A stretch of DNA of 64,000 nt from NCBI RefSeq assembly GCF_020662345.1, contig NZ_VMOA01000013.1:61550-125549 (forward strand), given 5' to 3'. The notes under the pieces were generated by a model. It had not been told where the DNA came from, made no database searches, and saw only the letters and a program-made list of their open reading frames with translations. The DNA comes from Methylobacterium sp. W2. Its GTDB lineage: Bacteria; Pseudomonadota; Alphaproteobacteria; Rhizobiales; Beijerinckiaceae. This document shows positions 1 through 8,101 of the stretch, one piece after another (the first letter of the stretch is position 1; each line of letters starts with the position of its first letter). The position numbers and the translations under genes were made by a program.

Positions 1-598
1 AGGCAAGCACCACCGAGAGGTCGTAGCTGCCGACGATCTGCCCAATGAGCACCAGACCGACGAACAGGCAGAGGCCCCCCGCCGCCGTGATGGTGAGAGC
101 CATCCGCGCGCCGTCCCGGGCGGAGGCGTTGTCGGACCAGTAGCCGATGAGCAGGAACGAGACGATGCTCGTCAATTCCCAGAAGACGAAGAGCTGAATC
201 AGGTTGCCCGAGAGCACGATGCCAAGCATCGCGCCGACGAAGGCGAGGAAATACGAGAACAGGCGCGGCACCGGGTCCGCTTCCGCCATGTAATAGCGCG
301 CATAGAGCACCACGAGCGCGCCGATCCCGAGCACTAGGACGGCGAACAGCCAGGACAGGCCGTCGAGCCGCAGCACGAACCGGACGCCGAGCGTCGGCAG
401 CCAGTCCACCGCCCAGATGACAGGGTCCGGGCCGGCGACGGCAGGGTAGAGGAACCCGATGCAGGCGAGGCAGGTCACCATCACGAAACCGGCGACGATC
501 GCGGCGGCGTTGCGTGCGTGGCCCGGCAGGCAGATCGCTACGACGCTGCCGAGGAAGGGCAGGATGGCGGCGGTGGCGAGGAGCAGGTGAGGCGGCAT
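1..598 (-). CDS. mrpA: Mrp/Mnh Na+/H+ antiporter subunit A, N-terminal part
   Basis: The reading frame starts at the ATG at 598 and runs off the left edge, so only about the first 199 residues are present. The protein is almost all membrane segments. It resembles the NuoL/MrpA proton-channel family: a WAVDWLPTLGVRF-type stretch, then LDGLSWLFAVLVLGIGALV, then the helix ending FFVFWELTSIVSFLLIGYW-like, with the conserved Glu of WELTS. In MrpA this subunit carries cation/proton exchange with MrpB-G, which would lie beyond the edge. NuoL or another NuoL-like subunit is the alternative. The gene is absent from simple complete-ORF lists because its stop is outside the window. Confidence 0.82.
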   Translation of the reverse strand, partial: MPPHLLLATAAILPFLGSVVAICLPGHARNAAAIVAGFVMVTCLACIGFLYPAVAGPDPVIWAVDWLPTLGVRFVLRLDGLSWLFAVLVLGIGALVVLYARYYMAEADPVPRLFSYFLAFVGAMLGIVLSGNLIQLFVFWELTSIVSFLLIGYWSDNASARDGARMALTITAAGGLCLFVGLVLIGQIVGSYDLSVVLA

Positions 599-794
599 CG
601 GCTCGGGCAAGACCCTCGTTGGGCGGGACCGCCATCCATCGGGCGCGAAGGGGAGTCCAGCGAAGCGAAGAGCGGAGCGCTCGCGCGGATAAGCTGCGGT
701 ATAGGCTGCAACATCAGGCGTGGCGAGGGTGGAGAGCCGCGAGAATCCGGGAATTTCCGCGACATCGAAGGCACTTCCGTCTTCTTTGGCCGGC

Positions 795-1358
795 TTATTC
801 CCGTCGGCGCGACACCGGCTTGCTGAGATAGGCCGAGCCGGCGAGGAGGAAGCGCCAGGGGGTATCCGCCCCGCGCGTGATGCCGATGCGGCGGTCGGCC
901 ACGATCTCCGGCGTCGCTTGTCCTCGCTCCAGTTCGAAGGGCGGCCGGTCGAGGGGGAGGCCGTCATGCAGGCTCGTCACCGCCAGGGCCTGACACAGGC
1001 GCCCCGGTCCCGCGCAGAGGAGGCGCAGGGCGTCGAGCCCGCGCCGCTTCCGCATGGTCTCGATTCCCTGCCCCGGCTCGATCGCGCGGATCAGCACCGC
1101 GCTCCCCGGTTCGCAGACGAGGTTGAGGCACCAGTGCATGCCGTAGGACCGATAGACATAGGCATGGCCCGGCGGTCCGAACATGCTGGCATTGCGCCGG
1201 GTCGGGCCGTTGAAACTATGGGAGGCCGGGTCGCCCCGGTCATAGGCTTCCGTCTCAACGATGAGGCCGCCGATCCCGGAGACGAGGAGGCGGCAGCCGA
1301 TCAACTCGGCGGCGACGCTCGCCGCCGGCCGCGCGTAGAAATCCGCGCCGAGGCTCAC
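795..1358 (-). CDS. mpg: DNA-3-methyladenine glycosylase (AAG/Mpg family)
   Basis: 187 residues, the normal length of a bacterial AAG-type glycosylase. Visible family blocks are LIGCRLL near residue 20, IVETEAYDRGDPASHSFNG (residues 33-51, with the catalytic-region Glu), MFGPPGHAYVYRSYGMHWCLN and VLIRAIEP. The enzyme removes alkylated purines and starts base excision repair in the cytoplasm. The start codon overlaps the stop of the upstream rnhA by 4 nt (ATGA), so the two are probably translated together. Nothing is missing or unusual. Confidence 0.93.
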   Translation of the reverse strand: MSLGADFYARPAASVAAELIGCRLLVSGIGGLIVETEAYDRGDPASHSFNGPTRRNASMFGPPGHAYVYRSYGMHWCLNLVCEPGSAVLIRAIEPGQGIETMRKRRGLDALRLLCAGPGRLCQALAVTSLHDGLPLDRPPFELERGQATPEIVADRRIGITRGADTPWRFLLAGSAYLSKPVSRRRE

Positions 1359-2074
1359 GGCTTGGCGGAACCGCCATCCAGCACCCGGGCGATGCCGTCC
1401 GGCCCGAGTTTCAGCGCCACGCGGATCGCGCGTTCGACGAAGGCCTGGGGCGTGAGGCCGGCGAGCTTGGCGCCACGCGACACGTCGAGGCCGAGGCCGA
1501 GATCGATCGCCACCTGCGTCGTGCGGGGAGCAGGAGCCGGCGGTTCCGCCGCCACGCCCGGCGTCGGCACCACCGCCGGGACGGCGGGAGCCGCCGGCAC
1601 GGGCTCACTGGCCGGAGCCAGTCCGAGGGCCTGCCGTCGGCCCTGCGCCGCCAACCGGTCGGCGCGCTCGTTGCCGACATTGCCGGTATGGCCCCGCACC
1701 CAGGTCCATTTCACGTCGCGAGCGGCGTTGAGGGCGTCGAGCTCCTGCATCAACTCGACGTTCTTCACCGGCCCGGTGCTGGTGCGCCAGCCCTTCGCCT
1801 TCCAGCCGCGCATCCACTCGGTCACCGACTTGATGACGTACTGGCTGTCGCAGCGCATCTCGATCGCGGACCCGGCGGGAAAATGCGACAGGGCCTTGAT
1901 CGCCGCCGTCAGCTCCATCCGGTTATTGGTGGTGGCGCGGTCGCCACCGCAGAGCTCCACCTTGCCCTCCGAACCCTCGATCACCACGCCCCAGCCTCCC
2001 GGGCCGGGATTCGGATCACAGCCGCCATCGGCATAGGCGACGGCGCGGGCGAGGGCGGGCTTCGTGGTCGTCAT
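1355..2074 (-). CDS. rnhA: Ribonuclease HI with C-terminal extension
   Basis: Residues 8-150 form a standard RNase HI domain with the metal-binding set D16, E54, D76 and D139, plus H129 of the WVRGHTGN loop. It degrades the RNA strand of RNA-DNA hybrids. The protein is 239 residues against about 150 for the classic enzyme. The extra part is an Ala/Pro-rich linker (about 155-190) followed by a small domain of about 45 residues (VAIDLGLGLDVSRGAKLAGLTPQAF begins it) that I do not recognise. Downstream mpg overlaps by 4 nt. Confidence 0.95.
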   Translation of the reverse strand: MTTTKPALARAVAYADGGCDPNPGPGGWGVVIEGSEGKVELCGGDRATTNNRMELTAAIKALSHFPAGSAIEMRCDSQYVIKSVTEWMRGWKAKGWRTSTGPVKNVELMQELDALNAARDVKWTWVRGHTGNVGNERADRLAAQGRRQALGLAPASEPVPAAPAVPAVVPTPGVAAEPPAPAPRTTQVAIDLGLGLDVSRGAKLAGLTPQAFVERAIRVALKLGPDGIARVLDGGSAKP

Positions 2075-2125
2075 GACGCTGATCTCGTGTCCGGGGCAGC
2101 GGGGCCCCTAGCACGAGCCGCCGGG

Positions 2126-2764
2126 TCAGGGCGATTGCGGCGCCGCACCTGCGGGCCGGATCTCGTACTGGATCGGCTTGAAGGCATTGTTGTTCGATTG
2201 CAGGGCCGAGCAGGCGGTGAGCCCGATGATGAGGTCGGTCTCCGCCTCGAACGTCACGTGATCGCCAGCCCGACTCAGGGGCGGCTCGACCTTCAATTCC
2301 CCTGTCTCGCCGTTCACCACGACGTTCATGAACACGTTGAAGGCCACCGGGATACGGTCAGGCTCGATGCCGTAGGGAGCGAGTGCGGCGGCGAGGTTGC
2401 CGAAGCAACCCCGGTGCGGATGCGCGTCGCCATAGATGATGCGGAACGTATCGGCCGAGCACGGGGTGAGGAGGAAATCGTGCCGGCCCACCGTATCCTC
2501 GACGATGCGAAGGAGGACATTGGAGCGGTTGGAATAGATCGGGTCGCCCGTCGTCAGGTAGATGCGGCTGGCGTAATCGAGGGTACGACCCGACGAGATC
2601 ACCTCGTCACGGTCCGCGCGCGAGAAAGCGAGGAGATCGGCCACCTGCTCGCCCTTCGGATCGATGATGGTGAGGCGGTCGCCCTTGGCCAGCTCGAAGG
2701 CGACGCCGCTGCGGGGCGCGATCTCGTGGCGGCGGAGCGGGGGAAAAGCGGTCTCAGGCTGCAT
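2126..2764 (-). CDS. DUF1989 (urea carboxylase-associated) family protein
   Basis: 212 residues from the ATG at 2764 (MQPETAFPPL), chosen because a GAGG lies 9 nt upstream; ATGs at 2773 and 2791 are also possible. The DUF1989 fold is recognisable: GDRLTIIDPKGEQVADL near the start, SNRSNVLLRIVEDTVGRHD, TPCSADTFRIIYGD, HRGCFGNL, IPVAFNVFMNV, DLIIGLTACSA. Members are found beside urea carboxylase/allophanate hydrolase or alone; the activity is not firmly known, and a role in carboxyguanidine or urea nitrogen metabolism has been proposed. It overlaps the upstream GntA-like gene by 11 nt, so the two form an operon. No urea carboxylase gene is in view. Confidence 0.85.
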   Translation of the reverse strand: MQPETAFPPLRRHEIAPRSGVAFELAKGDRLTIIDPKGEQVADLLAFSRADRDEVISSGRTLDYASRIYLTTGDPIYSNRSNVLLRIVEDTVGRHDFLLTPCSADTFRIIYGDAHPHRGCFGNLAAALAPYGIEPDRIPVAFNVFMNVVVNGETGELKVEPPLSRAGDHVTFEAETDLIIGLTACSALQSNNNAFKPIQYEIRPAGAAPQSP

Positions 2765-3476
2765 CGCGGCCATCCTCTGCGACGCGATCATTGTCGCCCT
2801 TCGCCCGACCCTGGAACGGACACACCCAGTCGCCGCCGACGGCGCGTCCACTATACTGGCGCGCTTCCGAGGCATCGCCGTGCCGGGCCAGCATCGGGTT
2901 GATCGATCCAGCCAGCGCCTCGTCGCGGGCGAGGATCGCCGACCGCAGTCCCTCGTAACGCCCCTCCTCGCGCAGCTGCTCGAACTGGGCGCGCACATTA
3001 AAGACGAGGACGGGATGCGAGAAGCGCCGGGCCGGCCGGCTCGCGCCGGGATGCATCCCGACGAGGAAAAACGCCTCGCCGCCGAAGGACAGGGCGAAAT
3101 GCGGATCGTCCGGGTCGGCCTGCACGCGCTTGTCGTAACGCTGGCCGAGGAAGGCGTCCTTGTCGGACAGGGACTGTACTCGGTCCCACAGGTGCCCCTC
3201 GAACCGCTCTTCGGAGAGGAGTGAAGCGTCCTCGAACACCACGGCAAAGCTCTGAAACAGCTTCGGGTTCGCCCTGTAGCGACAGATGAAGGCGAGGAGT
3301 GCCGGATAGATCCGCGTGTCGTCCCAGCCCGAGGCGACGTCGCGCGCGACCAACACCTTCAGCTGCCCCTTGGCGAGGGCCGATTTCGCGCCGACGCAGG
3401 GAAAGGGCTGATCCTTGATGAAGGCATGGAATTTGAGCGCCAGGGGATGCGCCGAATCGTCGGTGGGAAACAGCAT
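2754..3476 (-). CDS. YqcI/YcgG family protein, GntA-like heme N-hydroxylase homologue
   Basis: I take the start at 3476 (MLFPTDDSAHPLALKF; GGAG 5-8 nt upstream) rather than the longer frame to 3596, whose first 40 residues have no family character. The 240-residue product has the YqcI/YcgG pattern: FIKDQPFPCVGAKSALAKGQ, FVVF-type strand, SFGGEAFFLVGMHPGASRPARRF, VLVFNVRAQFEQLR and the C-terminal GGDWVCPFQG. The family includes GntA, a heme-dependent N-hydroxylase of guanitoxin biosynthesis, so oxidation of a guanidino or amino group is plausible, but the substrate here is unknown. It overlaps the DUF1989 gene downstream, a pairing that suggests one pathway. Confidence 0.8.
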   Translation of the reverse strand: MLFPTDDSAHPLALKFHAFIKDQPFPCVGAKSALAKGQLKVLVARDVASGWDDTRIYPALLAFICRYRANPKLFQSFAVVFEDASLLSEERFEGHLWDRVQSLSDKDAFLGQRYDKRVQADPDDPHFALSFGGEAFFLVGMHPGASRPARRFSHPVLVFNVRAQFEQLREEGRYEGLRSAILARDEALAGSINPMLARHGDASEARQYSGRAVGGDWVCPFQGRAKGDNDRVAEDGRDAA

Positions 3477-4012
3477 GAGGCTCCGGATCGTCGTCGGTCG
3501 AGGCTGGCTCGTGAGGCTGGCCCTGAGGAGGACATGGCAAACCGATCGCCGCCGGGGAGGTTCCGCGCCGTGCAGGGACAGGACGTCGCTATCCACAGCT
3601 TTGCAGGAGGTCGGTCAAGGTAAGGGCGGATCCGTCGCGGACTCTCATGTGGATCGATTAGTCTTGTTTCGTACATTGTGGCGAGCTGACGGAGCTATCC
3701 ACCCGGCACATCTTGAGCTCGACTTCCAGCGGATTCGACGAGACCCCGCTTCGGCTGGCGGTCGGAATCTGACGGGGTCGGTTTCGACCCTTTGTCACCT
3801 TTCCGATAATCGTCAGGTCTTCCCCGAATCGGACATTCGGACAGCCACAAAGGATGGCGTTTTTCCATCTCCGCATGGCCATTTCGGGAATGGGGAATCG
3901 GGAACAGATTTTGGGAAAGGGGTGCCGCCTAAGTTACGTTACCTCTGTCTGCGATGTCACACTAAGCCATGCTGACTTGTCATGCCTCCCGACTGCATTT
4001 GAACAGGAGGGC
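3477..4012. other. Intergenic region, 536 nt, less GC-rich than its neighbours
   Basis: Divergent upstream region of the GntA-like gene (minus) and the flavodoxin gene (plus). The short frames in it have no recognisable family features. The only element I can support is the ECF-type promoter at 3955-3981, listed separately. The right half is visibly richer in A+T. Confidence 0.5.
3955..3981 (+). promoter_or_regulatory. Candidate ECF41-type promoter
   Basis: TGTCACA (3955-3961), 16 nt spacer, TGTC (3978-3981). The published ECF41 consensus as I remember it is TGTCACA-N16-CGTC, so this is a match with one substitution in the -10 element. It lies 31 nt before the ribosome binding site of the flavodoxin gene, which is followed directly by the ECF41-type sigma gene. 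This fits autoregulation of the pair. Confidence 0.65.
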
Positions 4013-4015
4013 ATG

Positions 4016-4657
4016 ATGCACATCACGGAAGAATACGGTCGGCATGACACGCAGACGGAGGACGGTATCTGCGTCGCGATCGTCTACCATAGCGGCTATG
4101 GACACACCGCCCGGCAGGCCGAGGCGGTGGCGGAGGGCGTGCGGCAGGCCGGTGGTTCCCGCCCTCTGCTCCTTCCCGTCGAAGAAGCGCAGCAGCGCTG
4201 GGATGATCTTCATGCCGCGCACGCGATCATTTTCGGCGCGCCGACCTACATGGGTGCGGCCTCGGCGTCGTTCAAAGCCTTTCAGGAAGCGACCTCACAC
4301 GTGATGATGGCTGGGGGCTACCTATGGAAGGATAAGATCGCCGCCGGTTTCACCAATTCCGGAACGCGGGCCGGCGACAAACTGTCGACGCTGGTTCAAA
4401 TGGTTCTGTTCGCCGCGCAACACGGCATGCATTGGGTCAGCCTCGATCTGCCACCCGCCAACAACTCGACGTCCGGCTCGGAAACGGACATGAACCGGCT
4501 GGGCTTCTGGATCGGCGCTGCGGCACAATCGAACACCGACGAAGGCCCGGACAGGGCGCCCCCGGAAGCTGATCTCGCCACCGCTCGGCATCTCGGGGCA
4601 CGGGTCGCACGGGTCACGCGCGCCTTCGTTCGTGGCCGGGACCTGACAGGCGCGTAG
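4016..4657 (+). CDS. Flavodoxin-fold NAD(P)H-dependent oxidoreductase
   Basis: 213 residues from the ATG at 4016; a perfect AGGAGG at 4005-4010 sits 5 nt upstream (an ATG at 4013 is also in frame). The N-terminal VAIVYHSGYGHTARQAEAVAEG is the FMN phosphate-binding loop of flavodoxin/WrbA-like proteins, followed by FGAPTYMGAASASFKAF and the GFTNSGTRAGDK strand. It probably binds FMN and reduces quinones or other acceptors. It lies 7 nt upstream of the ECF41 sigma gene and behind an ECF41-type promoter. ECF41 factors are usually next to an oxidoreductase, decarboxylase or epimerase gene, and this gene fills that position. Confidence 0.85.
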   Translation: MHITEEYGRHDTQTEDGICVAIVYHSGYGHTARQAEAVAEGVRQAGGSRPLLLPVEEAQQRWDDLHAAHAIIFGAPTYMGAASASFKAFQEATSHVMMAGGYLWKDKIAAGFTNSGTRAGDKLSTLVQMVLFAAQHGMHWVSLDLPPANNSTSGSETDMNRLGFWIGAAAQSNTDEGPDRAPPEADLATARHLGARVARVTRAFVRGRDLTGA

Positions 4658-4664
4658 TTCGGGT

Positions 4665-5534
4665 ATGACCGGCGTTTCCGATCCCTATCTGCAAGAGCTT
4701 CGCCCGCGCCTGACCCGGCTTGCCTACCGGATGCTGGGATCGGTCGCAGACGCGGAGGACGTGGTGCAAGACGCCTATTCACGCTGGCTGGCGCTGGACC
4801 CCGCGTCGGTGCATGAGCCGGCCGCGTTTCTGCGTGTCGTCGTCACGCGCCTCTGCCTCAATCAGTTGAAGTCGGCCCGCCGTCGGCGCGAAACCTATAT
4901 CGGCCCGTGGCTGCCGGAACCGATCTTCGATCCCGATGATACCGATCCAGCCGACGACATCACCCTGCCGTTGATGATCGCGCTGGAACGGCTGTCGCCG
5001 TTGGAGCGCGCCGCCTTCCTGCTGCACGACGTGTTCGGCATGGATTTCCCGGAGGTGGCACAAGCCATCGACCGGACTCCCGCGGCCTGCCGTCAGCTCG
5101 CCAGCCGGGCGCGGACGCATCTTCGGCAGGAGCGCCCGCGCTTTGTCGTGACCAAAGAGCACGGCCTCAAGATTGCCGCCGCATTCTTCGCGGCCTCACG
5201 CAACGGTGACCTGAGCGCTCTCCGCGCCATGCTGACGGAGGATGTGATCGCCTGCGCCGACGGTGGCGGCAAGGTTCCGGCAACACCGACGCCGCTCATC
5301 GGCATCGACGCGGTGCTGGGGCGCCATGCGGAAATGGCGGGCGATTTCGCACGCTCCCCGTCGCAACTCCTGCGTTATGCGATCATCGATGGTTTGCCGG
5401 GGTTCCTCACCGTGGAGACGGGCGGCATCGTGCAGGTGACGGCGCTGCATATTCAAGACGATCGGATCGTCGCCATCTATGTCACGCGCAATCCCGGCAA
5501 GCTGAAGCGGGTGCCGGCCGATCTTCTCCGTTAG
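4665..5534 (+). CDS. ECF41-type RNA polymerase sigma factor (SigJ-like) with SnoaL-like C-terminal domain
   Basis: 289 residues. Sigma region 2 spans about 8-75 (LTRLAYRMLGSVADAEDVVQDAY) and region 4 about 100-158. The rest is a SnoaL/NTF2-like extension. The three motifs that define ECF41 are present: WLPEP at 82-86, DGGGK at 199-203, NPGKL at 276-280 (family NPDKL). In this group the fused domain replaces a separate anti-sigma factor and tunes activity. It is cotranscribed with the flavodoxin gene 7 nt upstream. The signal is unknown. Confidence 0.92.
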   Translation: MTGVSDPYLQELRPRLTRLAYRMLGSVADAEDVVQDAYSRWLALDPASVHEPAAFLRVVVTRLCLNQLKSARRRRETYIGPWLPEPIFDPDDTDPADDITLPLMIALERLSPLERAAFLLHDVFGMDFPEVAQAIDRTPAACRQLASRARTHLRQERPRFVVTKEHGLKIAAAFFAASRNGDLSALRAMLTEDVIACADGGGKVPATPTPLIGIDAVLGRHAEMAGDFARSPSQLLRYAIIDGLPGFLTVETGGIVQVTALHIQDDRIVAIYVTRNPGKLKRVPADLLR

Positions 5535-5763
5535 AGGCTTGCCCGGAGGACGTCGTGATCTTGTCACGGTCTTGCAAACGCCGATTAAGATGGAACGGCG
5601 AGGGTATCGGTAGGAGGTCCGACTCTCGAAACTCGATAATTTTTATAAAAGCGGCAAAGCACTGCCGAGGGCAGGTTTTCGCATTGCTCTCCCGGAAGCT
5701 GACGGGCCGCATACCACCCATCACGGACACCCCAAGTGGGCACGAAGCGTCCGATGTGATCCG

Positions 5764-7224
5764 CTAGATATAGGCCGAAGCCAGCGCGGGCGAGTGCGAC
5801 AGGACGTGGGCCAGAATTTCCAGCGATTGCGCGATCTCCGCGCGGCTGGCGAGGCCGCCGAGGCAGATCCGCACGGCTTCCGGGGCTTCGCCGGCGGCGA
5901 GGAAGGCGTCGCTGGCGACCGCGCCGATTCCCGCCGCGCGGGCCTGGCTGGCGAAGGCCGAACGCGTCCAGCCCTCGGGTAGCGAGAGCCAGAGATGGAA
6001 GCCGGCCGGGTCGGCGGTCACGCTGTGCCGCCCCAGCATCCCGGCGGCGATTGCCTGCCGCGCCCGGGATTCCGAGCGGACGAAGGCGAGGATCGCCTCG
6101 GCGGTGCCGTCGCCGATCCAGCGTGTGGCGAGGGCCGTGGTGATCGGCGAGGCCATCACCGTGGAGGCGCGCAGGGCCGCCGTCAGCTGCAGCGCCGCCC
6201 GCGCGCTGGGTGCCAGCATGTAGGCGAGCCGCAGGCCGGCGCCGAGGCATTTGGCGAGGCCGGCCACGTGATAGGTGATCTCCGGCGCCAATCGGTAGAA
6301 CTGCGCCGGTGGCGTCACCGGCACGAAGCCGTAGGCGTCGTCCTCGATGATCGCCACGTTGTAGCGTCGCGCCACGGTGACGATGGCCTCGCGGCGGGCC
6401 GCCGAGACGGTGATCGTGGTCGGGTTCTGCAGGGTCGGGTTGAGGTAGAGCGCCTTCGGCGCATGCCGGGTGCAGGTGGCCGCGAAGGCGGCGGCGTCGA
6501 TGCCCTCTCCATCCATCGGCAACCCGACCAGGCGCAGGCCGAGATGGGCCGCGAGCGCCCGCGCGCCGGGATAGGTCAGCGCCTCGCAGCAGATCGTGTC
6601 GCCCGGTTGCGCCACGAGACTCATCACGGCGCCGAGGGCGGCATGGGCGCCGGGGCAGATCAGCAGGCGGTCGCGCGGCGCTTCGAGGCCGCGACGACGC
6701 AGCCACGCGATCGCCGCGTCCTTGTCCTCGGGCGTCCCGCCGAAGCCCTGGTAGCGCAGCAGGTTCGGCAGATCCTCCGAGACCGCCGCGAGGCCGCCCT
6801 GCATCCGCGCGAGCAGAGCGGGGTCGTCGGGTTCCGGCGGCAGGTTCATGGTGAAGTCGACGGGGCCGTGCCGGCGCGGGGCCACGGTCCTGGGCTGGGG
6901 CATCGGCTTCACGAGACCGGCCACGAACGTGCCCTGGCCGACCCTCGCCTCCACGAGGCCACGACGCCGCGCCTCGACGTAGCCGCGCGCCACAGTGGTG
7001 AAGTTCAGGTCCAGCTGCTCGGCGAGCGCCCGCTGGGGCGGCAGGCGTTCGGCGACGGCGAGTCGTCCGGTGCGGATATCGTCGGCGATGGCTTCGGCGA
7101 TGGCGAGGTAATGCGGCTTGCCCCAGCGCCCGAGATCCGGCGTCCAGCCGTCCGGCGGCGGGGATGGGCTCGTCGGCGGCCCCGTGTGGCGGCCCGGCTT
7201 CCTCGATCTCTGTCCGGTGATCAT
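5764..7224 (-). CDS. MocR-type transcription regulator (GntR helix-turn-helix fused to aminotransferase fold)
   Basis: I use the ATG at 7224 (MITGQRSRKPG), giving 486 residues; the frame stays open upstream to 7332. A GntR winged helix lies near residues 35-105 (AIADDIRTGRLAVAERLPPQ, then ALAEQLDLNFTTVARGYVEA). A fold-type I aminotransferase domain follows, with the PLP lysine probably K325 in GLAKCLGAGLRL. MocR proteins sense PLP-linked ligands and usually control a divergent neighbour; here that is the Nit1C cluster beginning at 7580. The 10-mer CATTGACTGG occurs just upstream of this gene (7232-7241, minus) and again at 7434-7443 (plus), which could mark shared binding sites. The regulatory link is inference. 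Confidence 0.87.
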   Translation of the reverse strand: MITGQRSRKPGRHTGPPTSPSPPPDGWTPDLGRWGKPHYLAIAEAIADDIRTGRLAVAERLPPQRALAEQLDLNFTTVARGYVEARRRGLVEARVGQGTFVAGLVKPMPQPRTVAPRRHGPVDFTMNLPPEPDDPALLARMQGGLAAVSEDLPNLLRYQGFGGTPEDKDAAIAWLRRRGLEAPRDRLLICPGAHAALGAVMSLVAQPGDTICCEALTYPGARALAAHLGLRLVGLPMDGEGIDAAAFAATCTRHAPKALYLNPTLQNPTTITVSAARREAIVTVARRYNVAIIEDDAYGFVPVTPPAQFYRLAPEITYHVAGLAKCLGAGLRLAYMLAPSARAALQLTAALRASTVMASPITTALATRWIGDGTAEAILAFVRSESRARQAIAAGMLGRHSVTADPAGFHLWLSLPEGWTRSAFASQARAAGIGAVASDAFLAAGEAPEAVRICLGGLASRAEIAQSLEILAHVLSHSPALASAYI

Positions 7225-7579
7225 CGCAAAACCAGTCAATGTCGATCCTATGTTGGATTGTATGGATAGCAAACGTCGTGCCGCCGCATCGCGGCGCCAG
7301 GCAGAGTGACGATTTCCGGTCAATACAGTCAAATAAGCCGCCAGTATCTGAATGCATATGTCGAGTATCTATGCATCGTATGCTCGGTTTTTAGGCGCCA
7401 TCGCGGCTGCTGGAGGTGGTGCGCCTCGCTGCGCATTGACTGGACGATTGCATGTATTCCCCAGCGTGGAATTGGCTGGATCGCACTGTCTCCGACGCTG
7501 GCACACGGATTGCCATCCCCTGATAGGCCGTCGCCAGCAATGATCGCGGCGGACATCGCGATATCAGGGAGTGTTTCCG
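7225..7579. promoter_or_regulatory. Divergent control region between mocR and the Nit1C cluster
   Basis: This 355-nt region is less GC-rich than its surroundings. It contains inverted copies of CATTGACTGG (7232-7241 minus, 7434-7443 plus), an inverted repeat ATGCATA (7352-7358) / TATGCAT (7370-7376) with an 11-nt spacer, and the sigma-54 promoter at 7499-7514. The inverted repeat lies about 125-145 nt upstream of the -24 box, a normal distance for an activator site, but its spacing does not fit the NtrC consensus. Confidence 0.55.
7499..7514 (+). promoter_or_regulatory. Sigma-54 promoter of the Nit1C cluster
   Basis: TGGCACACGGATTGCC: -24 TGGCAC (7499-7504) and -12 TTGC (7510-7513), with GG-N10-GC spacing exact. 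Transcription would start near 7525, giving a leader of about 55 nt before the gene at 7580. It is nearly the same sequence as the promoter of the cyanate operon (27725-27740). Confidence 0.82.
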
Positions 7580-8062
7580 ATGCCAGCCGTCAGTGCCGAG
7601 CACCATAAGAAGGGCGATTACTTCGTCGATTACGAAGAGAAGGTCTTCGAGGACGTGAAGGCCGAGCCGGGCCAGAAGGCCCTCGTCACCTTCCACACCG
7701 TGGCCTTCGAGGGCTCCATCGGTTTCGTGAACCTGCTCCAGGCGACGCGCCTGCTGCGAAAGGGCTTCGAGACCTCGGTGCTGCTCTACGGCCCCGGCGT
7801 GACCCTCGGCGTCCAGCGCGGCTTCCCGACCCTCGGCGACGAGGCTTTCCCCGGCCACATGAACATGAACAACCAGATCGTGAAGTTCCTCTCCGAAGGC
7901 GGCAAGGTCTATGCCTGCCGGTTCGCGCTCCAGGCCCTCTATGGCCACGGCGAGCCCTCGCTGATCGAGGGCATCCGCCCCATCGCCCCCACCGACGTCC
8001 TCGACCTCGTCCTCCTGCACAAGCGCGACAACGCCGTGGTGATCGACACCTGGACGGTGTGA
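7580..8062 (+). CDS. MSMEG_0572/Sll0783 family nitrogen-starvation response protein
   Basis: 160 residues, first gene of the Nit1C cluster. The start at 7580 ([15 protein letters not shown]) has AGGGAG 8 nt upstream; a GTG at 7571 is in frame but poorer. The fold looks DsrE-like: [40 protein letters not shown], then [21 protein letters not shown] with a Cys. Its biochemical role is unknown; it corresponds to the first conserved Nit1C gene. The sigma-54 promoter just upstream fits induction by nitrogen limitation. A strong palindrome (8074-8101) separates it from the nitrilase gene. Confidence 0.9.
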   Translation: MPAVSAEHHKKGDYFVDYEEKVFEDVKAEPGQKALVTFHTVAFEGSIGFVNLLQATRLLRKGFETSVLLYGPGVTLGVQRGFPTLGDEAFPGHMNMNNQIVKFLSEGGKVYACRFALQALYGHGEPSLIEGIRPIAPTDVLDLVLLHKRDNAVVIDTWTV

Positions 8063-8073
8063 GGCGCGCCTGA

Positions 8074-8101
8074 CCCCTCTCCCCGCAGGCGGGGAGAGGG
8101 G
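8074..8101. repeat. GC-rich palindromic repeat, copy 1
   Basis: Arms of 13 nt (8074-8086 and 8089-8101, core CCCTCTCCCCGC and its complement) around a 2-nt AG loop. The same palindrome occurs at 45738-45763 and 45905-45930, so it is a dispersed element, not a gene-specific terminator. In RNA it would form a very stable hairpin and could reduce read-through from the first gene into the nitrilase gene. Confidence 0.8.

Noticed and set aside
720..2036. A long plus-strand open frame opposite the mpg and rnhA genes
   Set aside because: It is an antisense shadow of two confidently identified genes; the Arg/Ala/Pro-rich translation has no family features.
3780..3815. A second ECF41-like promoter (TGTCACC ... 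CGTC) upstream of the flavodoxin gene
   Set aside because: The spacer is about 11 nt instead of 16, and it is 200 nt from the gene; the 3955 site fits much better.
3658..3882. A 74-codon minus-strand frame upstream of the GntA-like gene
   Set aside because: No ribosome binding site, no family features, and it lies in a divergent promoter region.
7352..7376. ATGCATA/TATGCAT dyad as an NtrC site
   Set aside because: The half-sites are 19 nt apart start to start and lack the GGTG core, so they do not fit the NtrC consensus; kept only as an unassigned dyad.
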